Source: Solirubrobacter deserti
GTDB lineage: Bacteria > Actinomycetota > Thermoleophilia > Solirubrobacterales > Solirubrobacteraceae
Direction: 5' to 3'
Length of the DNA stretch: 64,000 bases
Assembly (NCBI RefSeq): GCF_027587175.1
Contig: NZ_JAPCID010000019.1
Coordinates: 59,097-123,096, forward strand
The stretch's first letter is position 1; every line of letters begins with the position of its first letter. The position numbers and the translations under genes were made by a program. The notes under the pieces are model-generated. The model ran no database searches and had not been told where the DNA came from. It saw only the letters and a list, made by a program, of their open reading frames with translations. This document shows positions 49,990 to 58,746 of this stretch, in pieces.

Positions 49990-50367
49990 ATGCGCCGTAC
50001 CCTTGCCGCCGCTCTCACCGTCGTCGCCGTGTCCGCCCCGGGCATCGCGCACGCCGCCGAGAAGTCCTATGTCCGCGACCCGATGACCGGCCGCCTCGCG
50101 CAGAAGCCGCGCAAGGTGGACTTCCGTGACGTCAACCTCACCGGCCTGCGCTGGATCCACTGGGGCTGGACGAAGGCGATCGCCCGCGGGAACGCGCGGG
50201 TGCTGGTGTGCGAGCCGAGCTGCGCCGACGGCTACGTCGTGCGCGGCAAGGTGCGGCTGGTCGTGCGCAAGCGGGTGGTCGAGGGCGACCGGCGCGTGTA
50301 CCAGTGCATCGAGGGCCGGATCACGGGCGTGCCGCGCAGCGTCTCGCGGATCAGCTGGATGTGCTGA
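49990..50367 (+). CDS. Small secreted basic protein, unknown
   Basis: 125 aa. Signal peptide 1-22 (LAAALTVVAVSAPGIAHA). Mature protein ~100 residues, basic, with four Cys (VLVCEPSCADG, YQCIEG, final WMC) that could form two disulphides. The segment DVNLTGLRWIHWGWTKAIARGNARV is shared by small secreted actinobacterial proteins I cannot name. It starts 28 bp after the sigma gene, possibly co-transcribed. Confidence 0.68.
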   Translation: MRRTLAAALTVVAVSAPGIAHAAEKSYVRDPMTGRLAQKPRKVDFRDVNLTGLRWIHWGWTKAIARGNARVLVCEPSCADGYVVRGKVRLVVRKRVVEGDRRVYQCIEGRITGVPRSVSRISWMC

Positions 50368-50412
50368 ACGCCTCGCTCGTCGCCCCGACGTCACCACTAC
50401 CGTGATGTCGCG

Positions 50413-51567
50413 ATGAAGCTCTCTCAGCGCGCGCTCGAGGTCGAGCCCTTCCACGCCCTGGCGTTCGGTCAGCAGGCCGCGGCGCTGGAGGCGCAGGGCC
50501 ATCACGTGGTCCGCCTCGGGATCGGCGAGCCGGACTTCGGCGCGCCGCCCGCGGTGCGGGAGGCGATGCGCGCGGTGATGGACGGCCGGCCGCTGCCGTA
50601 CACGATCCCGATGGGGCTGCCGACGCTGCGCGAGGCGATCGCCGGGTTCTACAAGGACCGGCACGCCGTCAACGTCGATCCCGCCCGCATCATCATCACG
50701 TCCGGCGCGTCCGCGGGGCTGCTGGCCGTGACCGCCGCGACGACCGACCCCGGCGACGAAGTGATCCTCGCCGACCCCTCCTATCCCTGCAACCGCGCGA
50801 TGGTGCAGAGCTTCGGCGGGACCGTCGTCGCGCTGCCCTCCACCGCCGAGACGCGCTACCAGCTCGCCGCGGCCGCCGTCGAGGCGGCCTGGACCGAGCG
50901 CACGAGCGCCGTGATGGTCGCGTCGCCATCGAACCCGACCGGTACGTCGATCACGAACGACGAGCTGGCCGCGATCTGCAATCTCGCGCGCGAGCGCGGC
51001 GCGTGGCGGATCGTGGACGAGATCTACCTCAACCTGTCCGACGACGCGCCGCAAAGCGTGCTCAGCGCCGACCCCGAGGCGATCGTCATCAACAGCTTCT
51101 CCAAGTACTTCGGCATGACGGGCTGGCGACTCGGGTGGGTCGTGCTGCCCGAGGTGCTCGTGCCCGCGGTCGAGAAGCTCGCCATGAACTACTTCCTGTG
51201 CGCGTCCACCCCGACCCAGCACGCGGCGCTGGCCGCGTTCACGCCGGAGTCGCTCGCGGTGTGCGAGGAGCGGCGCGCCGAGCTCGCCGCCCGGCGGGCG
51301 CTCGTCCTGGACGGGCTCGAGCGGATCGGGCTCCCCGTCCCCGCGCTGCCGGACGGCGCGTTCTACGTGTACTTCGACGTCGCCGGCACCGGCCTCAGCG
51401 CGTGGGAGTTCTGCGCCCGCGCGCTCGCCGAGCAGCACGTCGCGCTCACGCCCGGCACGGACTTCGGGAGCCATACCGCTGACACTCACGTCCGGCTGTC
51501 GTACGCAGCGTCCCGCGACGAGCTGCGCGAAGGGCTCGCCCGGCTCGAGCGCTTTCTGACCCGCTAG
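50413..51567 (+). CDS. Class I/II aminotransferase
   Basis: 384 aa fold-type I PLP enzyme. LGIGEPDFGAPPAVREAM, LPYTIPMGLPTLREAIAGFY, ITSGASAGLLAVTAATTDPGDEV, VASPSNPTGTSI, DEIYLNL and the Schiff-base Lys in INSFSKYFGMTGWRLGW are all present. Close to aspartate/branched-chain type aminotransferases of the AlaA/AspC sort; substrate not determinable. The C-terminal end overlaps the next gene by 4 bp. Confidence 0.9.
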   Translation: MKLSQRALEVEPFHALAFGQQAAALEAQGHHVVRLGIGEPDFGAPPAVREAMRAVMDGRPLPYTIPMGLPTLREAIAGFYKDRHAVNVDPARIIITSGASAGLLAVTAATTDPGDEVILADPSYPCNRAMVQSFGGTVVALPSTAETRYQLAAAAVEAAWTERTSAVMVASPSNPTGTSITNDELAAICNLARERGAWRIVDEIYLNLSDDAPQSVLSADPEAIVINSFSKYFGMTGWRLGWVVLPEVLVPAVEKLAMNYFLCASTPTQHAALAAFTPESLAVCEERRAELAARRALVLDGLERIGLPVPALPDGAFYVYFDVAGTGLSAWEFCARALAEQHVALTPGTDFGSHTADTHVRLSYAASRDELREGLARLERFLTR

Positions 51568-51878
51568 TCCGAGCCGAGCAGGAAGCGCTCGATCTCGTCG
51601 ACGCCCTGCGCGGTGTAGCGGCTCAAGCCCTCCAGCGCGCCCGCCCAGCAGGCGACCGCCGCGTGCAGGACGGTCCGGCCGCGGCCGCGCTCCTCCCCGT
51701 CCCGGAGCAGGCAGACATACGGCTGCTCGGCGTCGTTGTCCACCACGATCCGCACGGCGCCGAACCCGTGCAGGGCGCTCAGAACGTCCTCCAGTGACAG
51801 GGACGCGACGCCGAGGTCACGGACCGCCGCGATCACGGCGGGTCGGCTGAGCAGGTGTTCGAGATCGGCGTCGTGCAT
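51564..51878 (-). CDS. Hypothetical acidic protein
   Basis: 104 aa. TAGCGT (51890-51885) ends 6 nt before ATG, supporting expression. One alpha/beta domain: LEDVLSALHGFGAVRIVVDNDAEQPYVCLLRDGEERGRGRTVLHAAVACWAGALEGL, then a helical acidic tail. No family recognised. Confidence 0.65.
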   Translation of the reverse strand: MHDADLEHLLSRPAVIAAVRDLGVASLSLEDVLSALHGFGAVRIVVDNDAEQPYVCLLRDGEERGRGRTVLHAAVACWAGALEGLSRYTAQGVDEIERFLLGSD

Positions 51879-52025
51879 TGCGCGACGCTACCAACGGCCC
51901 CGGCGGACTCACCATCGACCAACCGTCCAAAACGGACGCGGTCGTTTCCGTGACGGCGTCGAATTCCGATCCCGCCGTGATCGTTTTCACGAACGAGGCG
52001 ACGGCAATCCTCGCTCTAACGGGTT

Positions 52026-52051
52026 GACGACCTGGGTCCCAGGAGGTCGTC
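52026..52051 (+). promoter_or_regulatory. Hairpin in the leader of the PRC-barrel gene
   Basis: GACGACCTGGG pairs with CCCAGGAGGTCGTC around a 1-nt apex with a 3-nt bulge. It lies about 40 nt before the start codon of the 52.1-kb gene in an otherwise gene-free 210-bp spacer; possible mRNA stability or attenuation element. Confidence 0.35.
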
Positions 52052-52088
52052 CCCGCCGACGTACATCTCATCTAGGAGGGAATGCCCC

Positions 52089-52928
52089 ATGGCGTACACG
52101 CGTGAAGACGTGCTGGCTTGGCGCGGCCAGGATCTGGTCGACAACGACGGCGACAAGATCGGCTCCATCGACGACATCTATCTCGATCGCGAGACCGACC
52201 AGCCCGAGTGGGCGGTCGTGACGACCGGCCTGTTCGGCACCAAGCGCACCTTCGTCCCCCTCGCGGAGGCGCAGCCCAGCGGTGATGGCGTGCGTGTCCC
52301 GTACGAGAAGGCGACGGTCAAGGACGCCCCGAACATCGACCCGGACGGCCAGCTCTCACACGACGAGGAGCGCACGCTCTACCAGCACTACGGGCGCGAG
52401 TACCGCGACTTCGACGGCGGCTCCGGCGTGCTCGATCGCGACGAGGACCGCACGGACCTCGACGCCGGCACGACGACCCGCGGCGACGTCGACCGCGACG
52501 TCGACACCACCACGCGCGGCGAGGCCGGCGGCCCCGGCCACGACACCAGCGGCCCCAACACCGACAACGCCATCACCCGCTCCGAAGAGGAGCTGCGCGT
52601 CGGCACCACCGAGCGCGAGTCCGGCCGCGTGCGCCTGAAGAAGTACGTCGTCGAAGACCAGGTCACCGAGACCGTCCCGGTCCGCCGCGAGGAAGTCCGC
52701 GTCGAACGCGAGCCGATCACCGACGCCAACGTCGACGCCGCCCTCGACGGCCCCGACATCTCCGAAGAAGAGCACGAGGTCGTGCTCCACGAGGAAGAAG
52801 TCGTCGCCGAGAAGCGCACCGTGCCCAAGGAGCGCATCCGCCTCGAGAAGGACGTCGAGACCGAGCAGCGCGAGGTTAACGAGACCGTGCGCTCCGAGCG
52901 CATCGACGTCGACGACCAGCGCGCCTGA
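52089..52928 (+). CDS. PRC-barrel / DUF2382 (YsnF-like) stress protein
   Basis: 279 aa, GGAGGG ribosome site. PRC-barrel about 5-90 (DVLAWRGQDLVDNDGDKIGSIDDIYLDRETDQPEWAVV, FVPLAEAQPSGDGVRVPYEK). A Thr/Asp-rich flexible stretch about 115-170, then DUF2382 about 175-279 (GRVRLKKYVVEDQVTETVPVRREEVRVEREPI; VLHEEEVVAEKRTVPKERIRLEKDV), extremely charged with heptad-like Glu/Lys/Arg. The family is associated with general stress. A shorter paralogue lies 0.4 kb downstream. Confidence 0.86.
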   Translation: MAYTREDVLAWRGQDLVDNDGDKIGSIDDIYLDRETDQPEWAVVTTGLFGTKRTFVPLAEAQPSGDGVRVPYEKATVKDAPNIDPDGQLSHDEERTLYQHYGREYRDFDGGSGVLDRDEDRTDLDAGTTTRGDVDRDVDTTTRGEAGGPGHDTSGPNTDNAITRSEEELRVGTTERESGRVRLKKYVVEDQVTETVPVRREEVRVEREPITDANVDAALDGPDISEEEHEVVLHEEEVVAEKRTVPKERIRLEKDVETEQREVNETVRSERIDVDDQRA

Positions 52929-52934
52929 GGGCGA

Positions 52935-52962
52935 GCGGGGCCGGCTGGGGAGCCGGCCCCGC
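52935..52962. terminator. 12-bp perfect hairpin between convergent genes
   Basis: GCGGGGCCGGCT - GGGG - AGCCGGCCCCGC, beginning 7 nt after the PRC-barrel gene stop and ending 2 nt before the stop of the convergent coiled-coil gene; a bidirectional terminator is likely. Confidence 0.75.
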
Positions 52963-52964
52963 CG

Positions 52965-53318
52965 CTACGCCTTCCGGTCGATGTCGGGGTCGATGTCGCG
53001 CGCCCGTTCGGCGTGCGCCTGAGCGGCGCCCTGGCGCTCCCGCGCCTCCTGCTGGGCCCGCTCAGCCTCGGCCTCGGCCTCGCGCGCCTTGCGAGCGTGG
53101 GCCTCGGCCACCGACCGCTCTTCGTCCGCATGCGCGCGCAACTCCTGCGCGTTGCGTTCGGCTTCGGCCGCCGCTTCCTCGTGGCGCCCGGCTTCGGCGA
53201 GTCGGGCTCGCGCCTCGACCCGCCTCTGCGCCGGGTCCGGGCGCCGTGCCCGTAGCAGCAGCACCGCCACGAGGATGAGCACCAGGACGACGGCGGCGAT
53301 GATGATCGCTGTGGTCAC
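52965..53318 (-). CDS. Single-TM protein with long charged coiled coil
   Basis: 117 aa from GTG 53318. N-terminal TM about 3-24 (AIIIAAVVLVLILVAVLLL), then a continuous Ala/Glu/Arg helix about 28-108 (RRVEARARLAEAGRHEEAAAEAERNAQELRAH...), C-terminus DIDPDIDRKA. Type-III orientation with a cytoplasmic coiled coil is likely. Sandwiched between two PRC-barrel/DUF2382 genes, whose charged helices could interact with it. Confidence 0.7.
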   Translation of the reverse strand: MTTAIIIAAVVLVLILVAVLLLRARRPDPAQRRVEARARLAEAGRHEEAAAEAERNAQELRAHADEERSVAEAHARKAREAEAEAERAQQEARERQGAAQAHAERARDIDPDIDRKA

Positions 53319-53361
53319 GACCGGGGTGCTACCCGCCCGTGGTCCTGGGTAGTTCAGGCGC

Positions 53362-53892
53362 ATGCCCGATCTCGACACCGTCCTCGCGTGGCGCGGCAAG
53401 ACCGTCGTCGACCGCGAAGGCGAGAAGGCCGGCACGCTCGGCGCGCTCTACCTCGACGAGAATGACCGGCCCGCCTACGCCGGCGTCCAGACCGGCCTGT
53501 TCAAGCGCCGCGAGTCGATGGTCCCGCTCGACGGCGCCCGCCCGCTCGGCGACGACGTCCAGGTCCCGTACACGGTCGAGGAGATCCACTCGGCGCCCCA
53601 CGTCGACGCCGACGTCAACCTCACCGACGAAGAGCAGGACACGCTCGCGTCGCACTACGGCGAGCCCACGCAGATCCTGTCCGGCGACGAGGGCCCCGAG
53701 GCCGAGATGGTGCGCTCGGAGGAGGAGGTCTCCTTCGACGTCGCCCCGGCCAAGCCGCGCGAGCGCGTGCGGCTGCGCAAGCACACCGTCGTCGAGCACG
53801 TGGAGAAGACCGTGCCGGTGCGGCGCGAGGAGGTCCGCCTCGAGCACGAGCCGCCGCCGGACGGCAAGATCGTCGACGTCAAAGACGGCTGA
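53362..53892 (+). CDS. PRC-barrel / DUF2382 protein (short paralogue)
   Basis: 176 aa. Same order as the 52.1-kb protein without the Thr/Asp linker: PRC-barrel about 4-90 (DTVLAWRGKTVVDREGEKAGTLGALYLDENDRPAYAGV) and one DUF2382 half about 115-170 (RSEEEVSFDVAPAKPRERVRLRKHTVVEHVEKTVPVRREEVRLEHEPP). A TAGTTC box ends 6 nt before ATG, close to the leaderless pattern. Confidence 0.84.
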   Translation: MPDLDTVLAWRGKTVVDREGEKAGTLGALYLDENDRPAYAGVQTGLFKRRESMVPLDGARPLGDDVQVPYTVEEIHSAPHVDADVNLTDEEQDTLASHYGEPTQILSGDEGPEAEMVRSEEEVSFDVAPAKPRERVRLRKHTVVEHVEKTVPVRREEVRLEHEPPPDGKIVDVKDG

Positions 53893-53947
53893 CGAGCTGG
53901 TCTTCGACCGGACCCACGCCTGTGGCGGTTGGGAGGCGGCTCGTGTG

Positions 53948-55087
53948 TCAATGGGCGACTTTCGGGCCGCCACGAACGGGCTTGTGTTGCGGAACCCGTT
54001 CCTCGTTCTCGCGTATGCGGGGCTCGTAGTAGGAGAAGAACACCTTTCCGACGAGGTCTCGCCGGCTGCGCACGCCGGTCTTCTCGAAGATGCTCTTGAG
54101 ATGCTGCTGGACGGTGTGCGGCGAGAGCACGAGCCGATCCGCGATGGCCGCGGTGGACTCGCCCTGAAGGACGAGGCGCGTGACGTCCTGTTCCCGGTCG
54201 GAGAGCCCGTACGCCGACATGAGCAGCGGGCCGATGCGTGCTGGATGGGCCGGCTCGACGATCACGGCGGCGCGTCGCTGGCCGCCGCCCTGAAGCACCG
54301 CTCCGTGGAGGATCAGCCAGCGTCCTGAGCGGCTGAGGACTCGCGCCACGGCGATCTCGCCGGGCGCCTCGCTGCCGTCGGTCGAGCGCAGGGCCTGCGC
54401 GGCCACGGTCAGCACCGCGGACGGCAGCGCCCCGGCGTCCCAGTTGCCTTCCGGCAGGTCGGCGAGCCACTGCTCGACGCCGGGCGTCGCGGACTCCAAC
54501 TCCCAATCCGCGGTCAGCACCACCAGCCCCGGAGCCTCGGGGCCTTCCGGGTCGAGCGCCTCGCCCAGCAGCAGCGCCCGCCGCGCTCCGTCGGCGAGCG
54601 GCGCGGAGATGGCCGACGCGAACTCGACCTCGTCGTCGCCGAACATCGGCGCGCCCGGTTCGCGATAGAGCCCGAGCCCGCCCCACGCCGCGCCGCTGGC
54701 GGTGCGCAGGGCGACGATCAGCTCCTGGTCGGCGCCGAGCTCGCGGTTGGCCCGCCAGCGAGCACTGGTGCTGGGATCACCGCCGGTCGCTTCGTGCAGC
54801 GTCGACGCGCCGCGCCGCGAACGGGCGATGTCGGCGAGGCGGTTGACGTCATCCGGGTAGCACTCGCGCGCCAGCAGCTCGGGCGGCAACACCGGCATGT
54901 ACTCGTTGAAGTGGCTCGTGACGAGCAAGGACGCCGGATCCAGCGTGAACCAGCACGGGGCCAGGTGGTACGGGACCACCGAGCGGATGACGTCGGCGCT
55001 CTCGCGCCAGAGGCTCACGAGGTCGAGCCCTGCACCCGCGAGGGCAGCGATCCGCTCGTATGCGCGCTCCTTCGCATACACGCGCAT
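53948..55087 (-). CDS. LuxR-type transcriptional regulator with GAF-like N-terminus
   Basis: 379 aa. N-terminal ~200 residues look like a GAF/PAS-type sensor (DLVSLWRESADVIRSVVPYHLAPCWFTLDPASLLVTSHF; GAPMFGDDEVEFASAISAPLADGARRALLL). A second PAS-like segment (APGLVVLTADWELESATPGVEQWL) precedes the HTH about 295-350 (YGLSDREQDVTRLVLQGESTAAIADRLVLSPHTVQQHLKSIFEKTGV). TAGAGT (55099-55094) ends 6 nt before ATG. Divergent from a SnoaL-like gene 88 bp away. Confidence 0.88.
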   Translation of the reverse strand: MRVYAKERAYERIAALAGAGLDLVSLWRESADVIRSVVPYHLAPCWFTLDPASLLVTSHFNEYMPVLPPELLARECYPDDVNRLADIARSRRGASTLHEATGGDPSTSARWRANRELGADQELIVALRTASGAAWGGLGLYREPGAPMFGDDEVEFASAISAPLADGARRALLLGEALDPEGPEAPGLVVLTADWELESATPGVEQWLADLPEGNWDAGALPSAVLTVAAQALRSTDGSEAPGEIAVARVLSRSGRWLILHGAVLQGGGQRRAAVIVEPAHPARIGPLLMSAYGLSDREQDVTRLVLQGESTAAIADRLVLSPHTVQQHLKSIFEKTGVRSRRDLVGKVFFSYYEPRIRENEERVPQHKPVRGGPKVAH

Positions 55088-55175
55088 GGCTGCACTCTAC
55101 GCCGCCCGGCGCGAGCCGCAAATACCACCTTCCTGGAATGGACGGCGGCGCGGGCGGCGGCCACGCTGAACCTCT

Positions 55176-55490
55176 ATGACGGCAGCAGCGCGGACCCCCG
55201 AAGAACTGGACACGCTGATCGAAGACGCGTGTCTGCAGCATGACCGGGCACTGCTCGACGACCTGTTCCACGACGCCGCGTTGCTCGCGACGCCGGGCGG
55301 CCTGGTCGTTCGGGGGCGCGAAGCCGTCGGCGACATGCTCGTGGGTCGCACCTACGTCGCGCGAGCCAAGCACGTGTTGCAGGTGCGGAGCACCGCCCTG
55401 GTGGTGGTGGGCGCCGGCGTCCACGTTCTCGGCCGCGACGGCGACGGCACGTGGCGCGCCGCCATCTCGTTCCTCGACCTTCCGACGTGA
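55176..55490 (+). CDS. DUF4440/SnoaL-like protein
   Basis: 104 aa: EELDTLIEDACLQHDRALLDDLFHDAALLATPGGLVVRGREAVGDML, LQVRSTALVVVGAGVHVLGRDGDGTWRAAISFLDL, the NTF2-like cone of DUF4440 proteins. No active-site residues assigned. Probably regulated by the divergent LuxR protein; first of a plus-strand series with the next SnoaL-like gene. Confidence 0.75.
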   Translation: MTAAARTPEELDTLIEDACLQHDRALLDDLFHDAALLATPGGLVVRGREAVGDMLVGRTYVARAKHVLQVRSTALVVVGAGVHVLGRDGDGTWRAAISFLDLPT

Positions 55491-55549
55491 TGGCGAACCG
55501 CCGCGTGCGTTCAGCACATCACCAGTCCCCCCAGCACCAAGGAGCCACC

Positions 55550-56077
55550 ATGCGCAACGCATCTCGGCGACGCTCGCTACCCGTACTCGCCGCGGCCATC
55601 GCCGCGCTCTGTGGCCTCACGCTGTCGACAGAGTCCGCGACGAGCAGCGTCACGCACACCCACGACTTCCAGTCCTTCCTGCGGCACTACGAGGCCGCCA
55701 ACACCGCCTTCGTCAACGGTGATCCGTCGCTGTGGCTGGCGATGACGGCCCGCAAGGACCCGGTGTCCATCTTCGGCGGCTTCGGCGGCCTCGGCGACGC
55801 CGGCACCGCGGCCGTGCACCAGCGCTATCTCCTCGCGGCGACCGCATTCCGCCCAAGCGGCGCCAGGGTCGAGTTCCAGTACCTCGTCCGGGACGTCCAG
55901 GGCCGGCTGGCCTACACCGTCGCGATCGAGCGCTCCAACGTCCTCTATGCGGGGCAGACGCAGCGCCGTCCGCAGATCCTCCGGGTGACCATGCTGTTCC
56001 GTCGCGACCTCGGTGGCTGGAAGATCATCCATCGCCACGCCGACACGATGACCGAACTCCAACTGCCCACGGGCTGA
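55550..56077 (+). CDS. Secreted SnoaL-like protein
   Basis: 175 aa; AAGGAG before ATG. Signal peptide about 1-33. Mature NTF2-like domain: FLRHYEAANTAFVNGDPSLWLAMTARKDPVSIFGGFGG, YLVRDVQGRLAYTVAIERSNV, RVTMLFRRDLGGWKIIHRHADT, i.e. the C-terminal WKIIHRHAD typical of DUF3225/SnoaL_3. Unusual in being exported; role unknown. Confidence 0.78.
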   Translation: MRNASRRRSLPVLAAAIAALCGLTLSTESATSSVTHTHDFQSFLRHYEAANTAFVNGDPSLWLAMTARKDPVSIFGGFGGLGDAGTAAVHQRYLLAATAFRPSGARVEFQYLVRDVQGRLAYTVAIERSNVLYAGQTQRRPQILRVTMLFRRDLGGWKIIHRHADTMTELQLPTG

Positions 56078-56124
56078 GTCTCGGCATTGCGCTCCGCAGG
56101 TGGCGGCGACGTGTTGTCGAGGAT

Positions 56125-57330
56125 GTGACCGCCGCGCTCGGGCTTCTGCTCGCCGCCACGATTCCCATGGACCTCGCCGTCGATCACACGGGGCGCGCGT
56201 TCGAGGTCGGGCGGACTTCGTCATCCGTGGCGTGGCGCGTCGCGGCGCCCCGTGAGTCGTTCGGGCCCTGGCGGACGCTTCTGCGGCTGCCCGCAGGCCA
56301 GCGGCCGGTTCGAGCGGCCCTGGCCGAGGACGGGCGTGGCTTGATCGCGCTGCACAGCGGGCGAGCGCCCGGGCGGCGGGTGCGCGTCGCCGGCATCGAC
56401 GCCGCCGGGCGGGTCGGCCGGCTGCGCACGGTGACACGGGGCAGCCGGGCAGACCTGGCGGCGCTCGCGGTGGCGCGTGGCGGCGCCGCGGTGGTCGTGT
56501 GGTACGCGCATCGGCCGGACGGGCGCTGGCGGCTCGAGGCCGCGGCCCGCGACCCCGGCGACGGAGCGTTCGGCCGGCCGCAGGCCATCTCGCCACTGCA
56601 GCGCGTGCCGTGCTGCACGGCCGTCGCCGCCGCGATCGGGGACCGCGGGGATGTCGTCCTGACATGGCGGTCGACGCTGCGGCCGACGGCGTGGGCGGCG
56701 CTGCGTGCGGCCGGTGCACGGTTCCGGCCGCCGCACCGGCTGGCCGCGGAGTCCAGTGACGTCCCTCGCGCCGCGATCGGCGCCGACGGGACCGCAGCGG
56801 TGGTCTACAGCCTTCAGCGTGTCCCGCTGCGCCCCGGCGATGGGCTGCGCCTGCACCGGGCGCCGGCCGGTGAGCCGTTCGGGGCCGCCGAGGTCGTCAA
56901 CCCGGGCGGCGGCGTGACGCTCGGCGACGTGACCGTGACGCGCGCCGGGCACACGGCTGTGGCGTGGGTCGAGCCGGCCGGCGCGCGGGTGCGCTTGTCC
57001 GAGGCCGGACCGGGGATGCCGCTCAGCGTCGCCGCCGTGCTCGGAGCGAACGCCGCGCCGCGGGCGCCGGTGTTGGCCGCCGGCGACGACGGGCGCGCCG
57101 TGGTCGCGTGGACCGCCCGAGCGCCGTCCTCAAGGTCCCCCGACGAGCGCGTCATGGCTGCACAGCGCGTTGCCTCGCCCGCGGGCTTCGGCGAGCCCGT
57201 GGCGCTTGGCGAGCCGTGGCCGAGCGCTGCGCCGCGCATCGTGCGGCTCAGCCCCGGCGCGCGGGCGCTCGTGCTGTGGACGCGCACGGGTCGACGCCAC
57301 TCGGCCCACGCCGTCACGCGGGTCCCTTGA
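56125..57330 (+). CDS. Secreted beta-propeller-like protein, unknown
   Basis: 401 aa from GTG 56125 (GAGG 2 nt upstream; ATG 56168 is an alternative that would remove the short hydrophobic N-terminus ALGLLLAATIPM). Repeated blades of about 50 residues with the pattern G-x-ALVVWxAR: AALAVARGGAAVVVWYAHR, DRGDVVLTWRST, ADGTAAVVYSLQR, AGHTAVAWVEPAGARVRLSEAG, DDGRAVVAWTAR, ARALVLWTRTG. Likely a seven-bladed propeller. No enzyme motif. Confidence 0.62.
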   Translation: MTAALGLLLAATIPMDLAVDHTGRAFEVGRTSSSVAWRVAAPRESFGPWRTLLRLPAGQRPVRAALAEDGRGLIALHSGRAPGRRVRVAGIDAAGRVGRLRTVTRGSRADLAALAVARGGAAVVVWYAHRPDGRWRLEAAARDPGDGAFGRPQAISPLQRVPCCTAVAAAIGDRGDVVLTWRSTLRPTAWAALRAAGARFRPPHRLAAESSDVPRAAIGADGTAAVVYSLQRVPLRPGDGLRLHRAPAGEPFGAAEVVNPGGGVTLGDVTVTRAGHTAVAWVEPAGARVRLSEAGPGMPLSVAAVLGANAAPRAPVLAAGDDGRAVVAWTARAPSSRSPDERVMAAQRVASPAGFGEPVALGEPWPSAAPRIVRLSPGARALVLWTRTGRRHSAHAVTRVP

Positions 57331-57370
57331 CTCAGGGATACTCGCCCAAACCCTCGAGGAGGAGGACACG

Positions 57371-58546
57371 ATGGCGGTGGATCGCGAGCTCGGAGCCGGT
57401 GCGTGGTCGTACTTCGGCGATCCGCGCGCGATCTCGCACGACGGGCACACCTTCACCGGCTGGATCTCGACGACCGGCAACGTGTGGGTCGCCCGCTACA
57501 CCCGCGGCGGCCGGCTGTCCAAGCGCCTGATCTTCCGCGGCCTGGGCCGCGACGATCACAACAACCCTTCGCTCGTGTTCCGCCGCGACGGGCACCTGAT
57601 GGTGTTCTTCTCACCGCACTCCGGACACCACCTGCCGCCGCCCGGCATCCCGAGCGTGATGCGCTACATGGTCGCCCTGCATCGTCACTCGATCCAGGAG
57701 TTCGGGCGGGTCCGGACCGTGCCGACCAACGTCCCCGGCGGGCTGGGCTACACGTACCCGAACCCGATCCAGCTCCGGGACAAGCTGTGGCTGTTCTGGC
57801 GCGGCGGCGGCTGGAACCCGACGTTCTCCTACACCGAGGACGGCCACACGTGGGTGCCGGCACGCGAGCTCGTCCGCAGCGGCGGCGGGGCGCGGCCGTA
57901 CGCCAAGTACGTCGGGGACGGCAACCGGCGGATCCACGCGATCTTCAGCAACGGGAACGCGCACAGCACGCCCAGTGGCCTCCACTACCTCCGCTATGAA
58001 GCAGGAGAGCTCTCCGCGATGAGCGGGCGCCGGCTCGGAACCCTGGACGACGTGCCACTGCACGTCTCCGCGCTCGACCGCATCTACCGCTTCACCGCAC
58101 AGGGCGGGAGCGCCTGGCCGATGGACATCGCGCTCACCGCCGAGGGCCGCCCGCGCGTCGTCTACACACGGCTGCGAGCCGGCCAGGACACCTTTTACTA
58201 CGCGTACCACAACGGTGAGCGGTGGGTCAGCCGCAAGATCATCGAGGCGGGACGCGGACGCGAGCACTTCGGGTCCGGCGGGGCGTCGCTCGACCACGAG
58301 GACCCGCGCTTCGTCTACCTGTCGCGAACGATCGGCACGTGGAGCCAGGTCGAGCAGTGGTTCACGCCGGACGAAGGCCGGACCTGGACAACGCGACAGC
58401 TCACCGCGAGGCCGGACGGCTTCTGCGCGCGGCCGGTCACGCCGCGCGGCCTGCGCGGCGCCAACCGCGTCCTCTACTGGACCGGCGACGAGCGCACCAC
58501 CGGCTGGACGAAGTACGTCACCCGGATCCGCGCGCTGGACTTCTAG
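57371..58546 (+). CDS. BNR_4-type beta-propeller protein
   Basis: 391 aa; GGAGGAGG before ATG 57371. Residues spread over the whole length match the BNR repeat-containing (PF15892-like) family: ISHDGHTFTGWISTTGNVWVARY, DDHNNPSLVFRRDGHLMVFFSPHSGH, YTYPNPIQLRDKLWLFWRGGGWNPTFSYTEDGHTW, GRPRVVYTRL, EDPRFVYLSRT. Some relatives are polysaccharide lyases or hydrolases; His/Asp in DDHNNPS and FSPHSGH are candidates. No signal peptide detected, odd for such an enzyme. Confidence 0.75.
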   Translation: MAVDRELGAGAWSYFGDPRAISHDGHTFTGWISTTGNVWVARYTRGGRLSKRLIFRGLGRDDHNNPSLVFRRDGHLMVFFSPHSGHHLPPPGIPSVMRYMVALHRHSIQEFGRVRTVPTNVPGGLGYTYPNPIQLRDKLWLFWRGGGWNPTFSYTEDGHTWVPARELVRSGGGARPYAKYVGDGNRRIHAIFSNGNAHSTPSGLHYLRYEAGELSAMSGRRLGTLDDVPLHVSALDRIYRFTAQGGSAWPMDIALTAEGRPRVVYTRLRAGQDTFYYAYHNGERWVSRKIIEAGRGREHFGSGGASLDHEDPRFVYLSRTIGTWSQVEQWFTPDEGRTWTTRQLTARPDGFCARPVTPRGLRGANRVLYWTGDERTTGWTKYVTRIRALDF

Positions 58547-58746
58547 CTCGGCCAGCGGCTCGCCTCGGAGTCGCAGGGGATTTGCGGCTTCACGCGCGAG
58601 GGACGCGAGCCGTCGCAGGTGCGGGCAGCCGCACCCTCACCCGGACATGTCGGGGAGGTCAGCACGCCTGGCTGCTCGGTGTCGGCGGCGCCGCGTTCAA
58701 GAGACGCTGTCGGCATGTCCCCAACGGCGAGCGACGGAGCTTCAAG

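Noticed and set aside
52965..53435. Longer start for the coiled-coil protein adding a proline-rich N-terminus
   Set aside because: The added part overlaps the promoter and start of the divergent PRC-barrel gene; GTG 53318 places the TM helix at the N-terminus.
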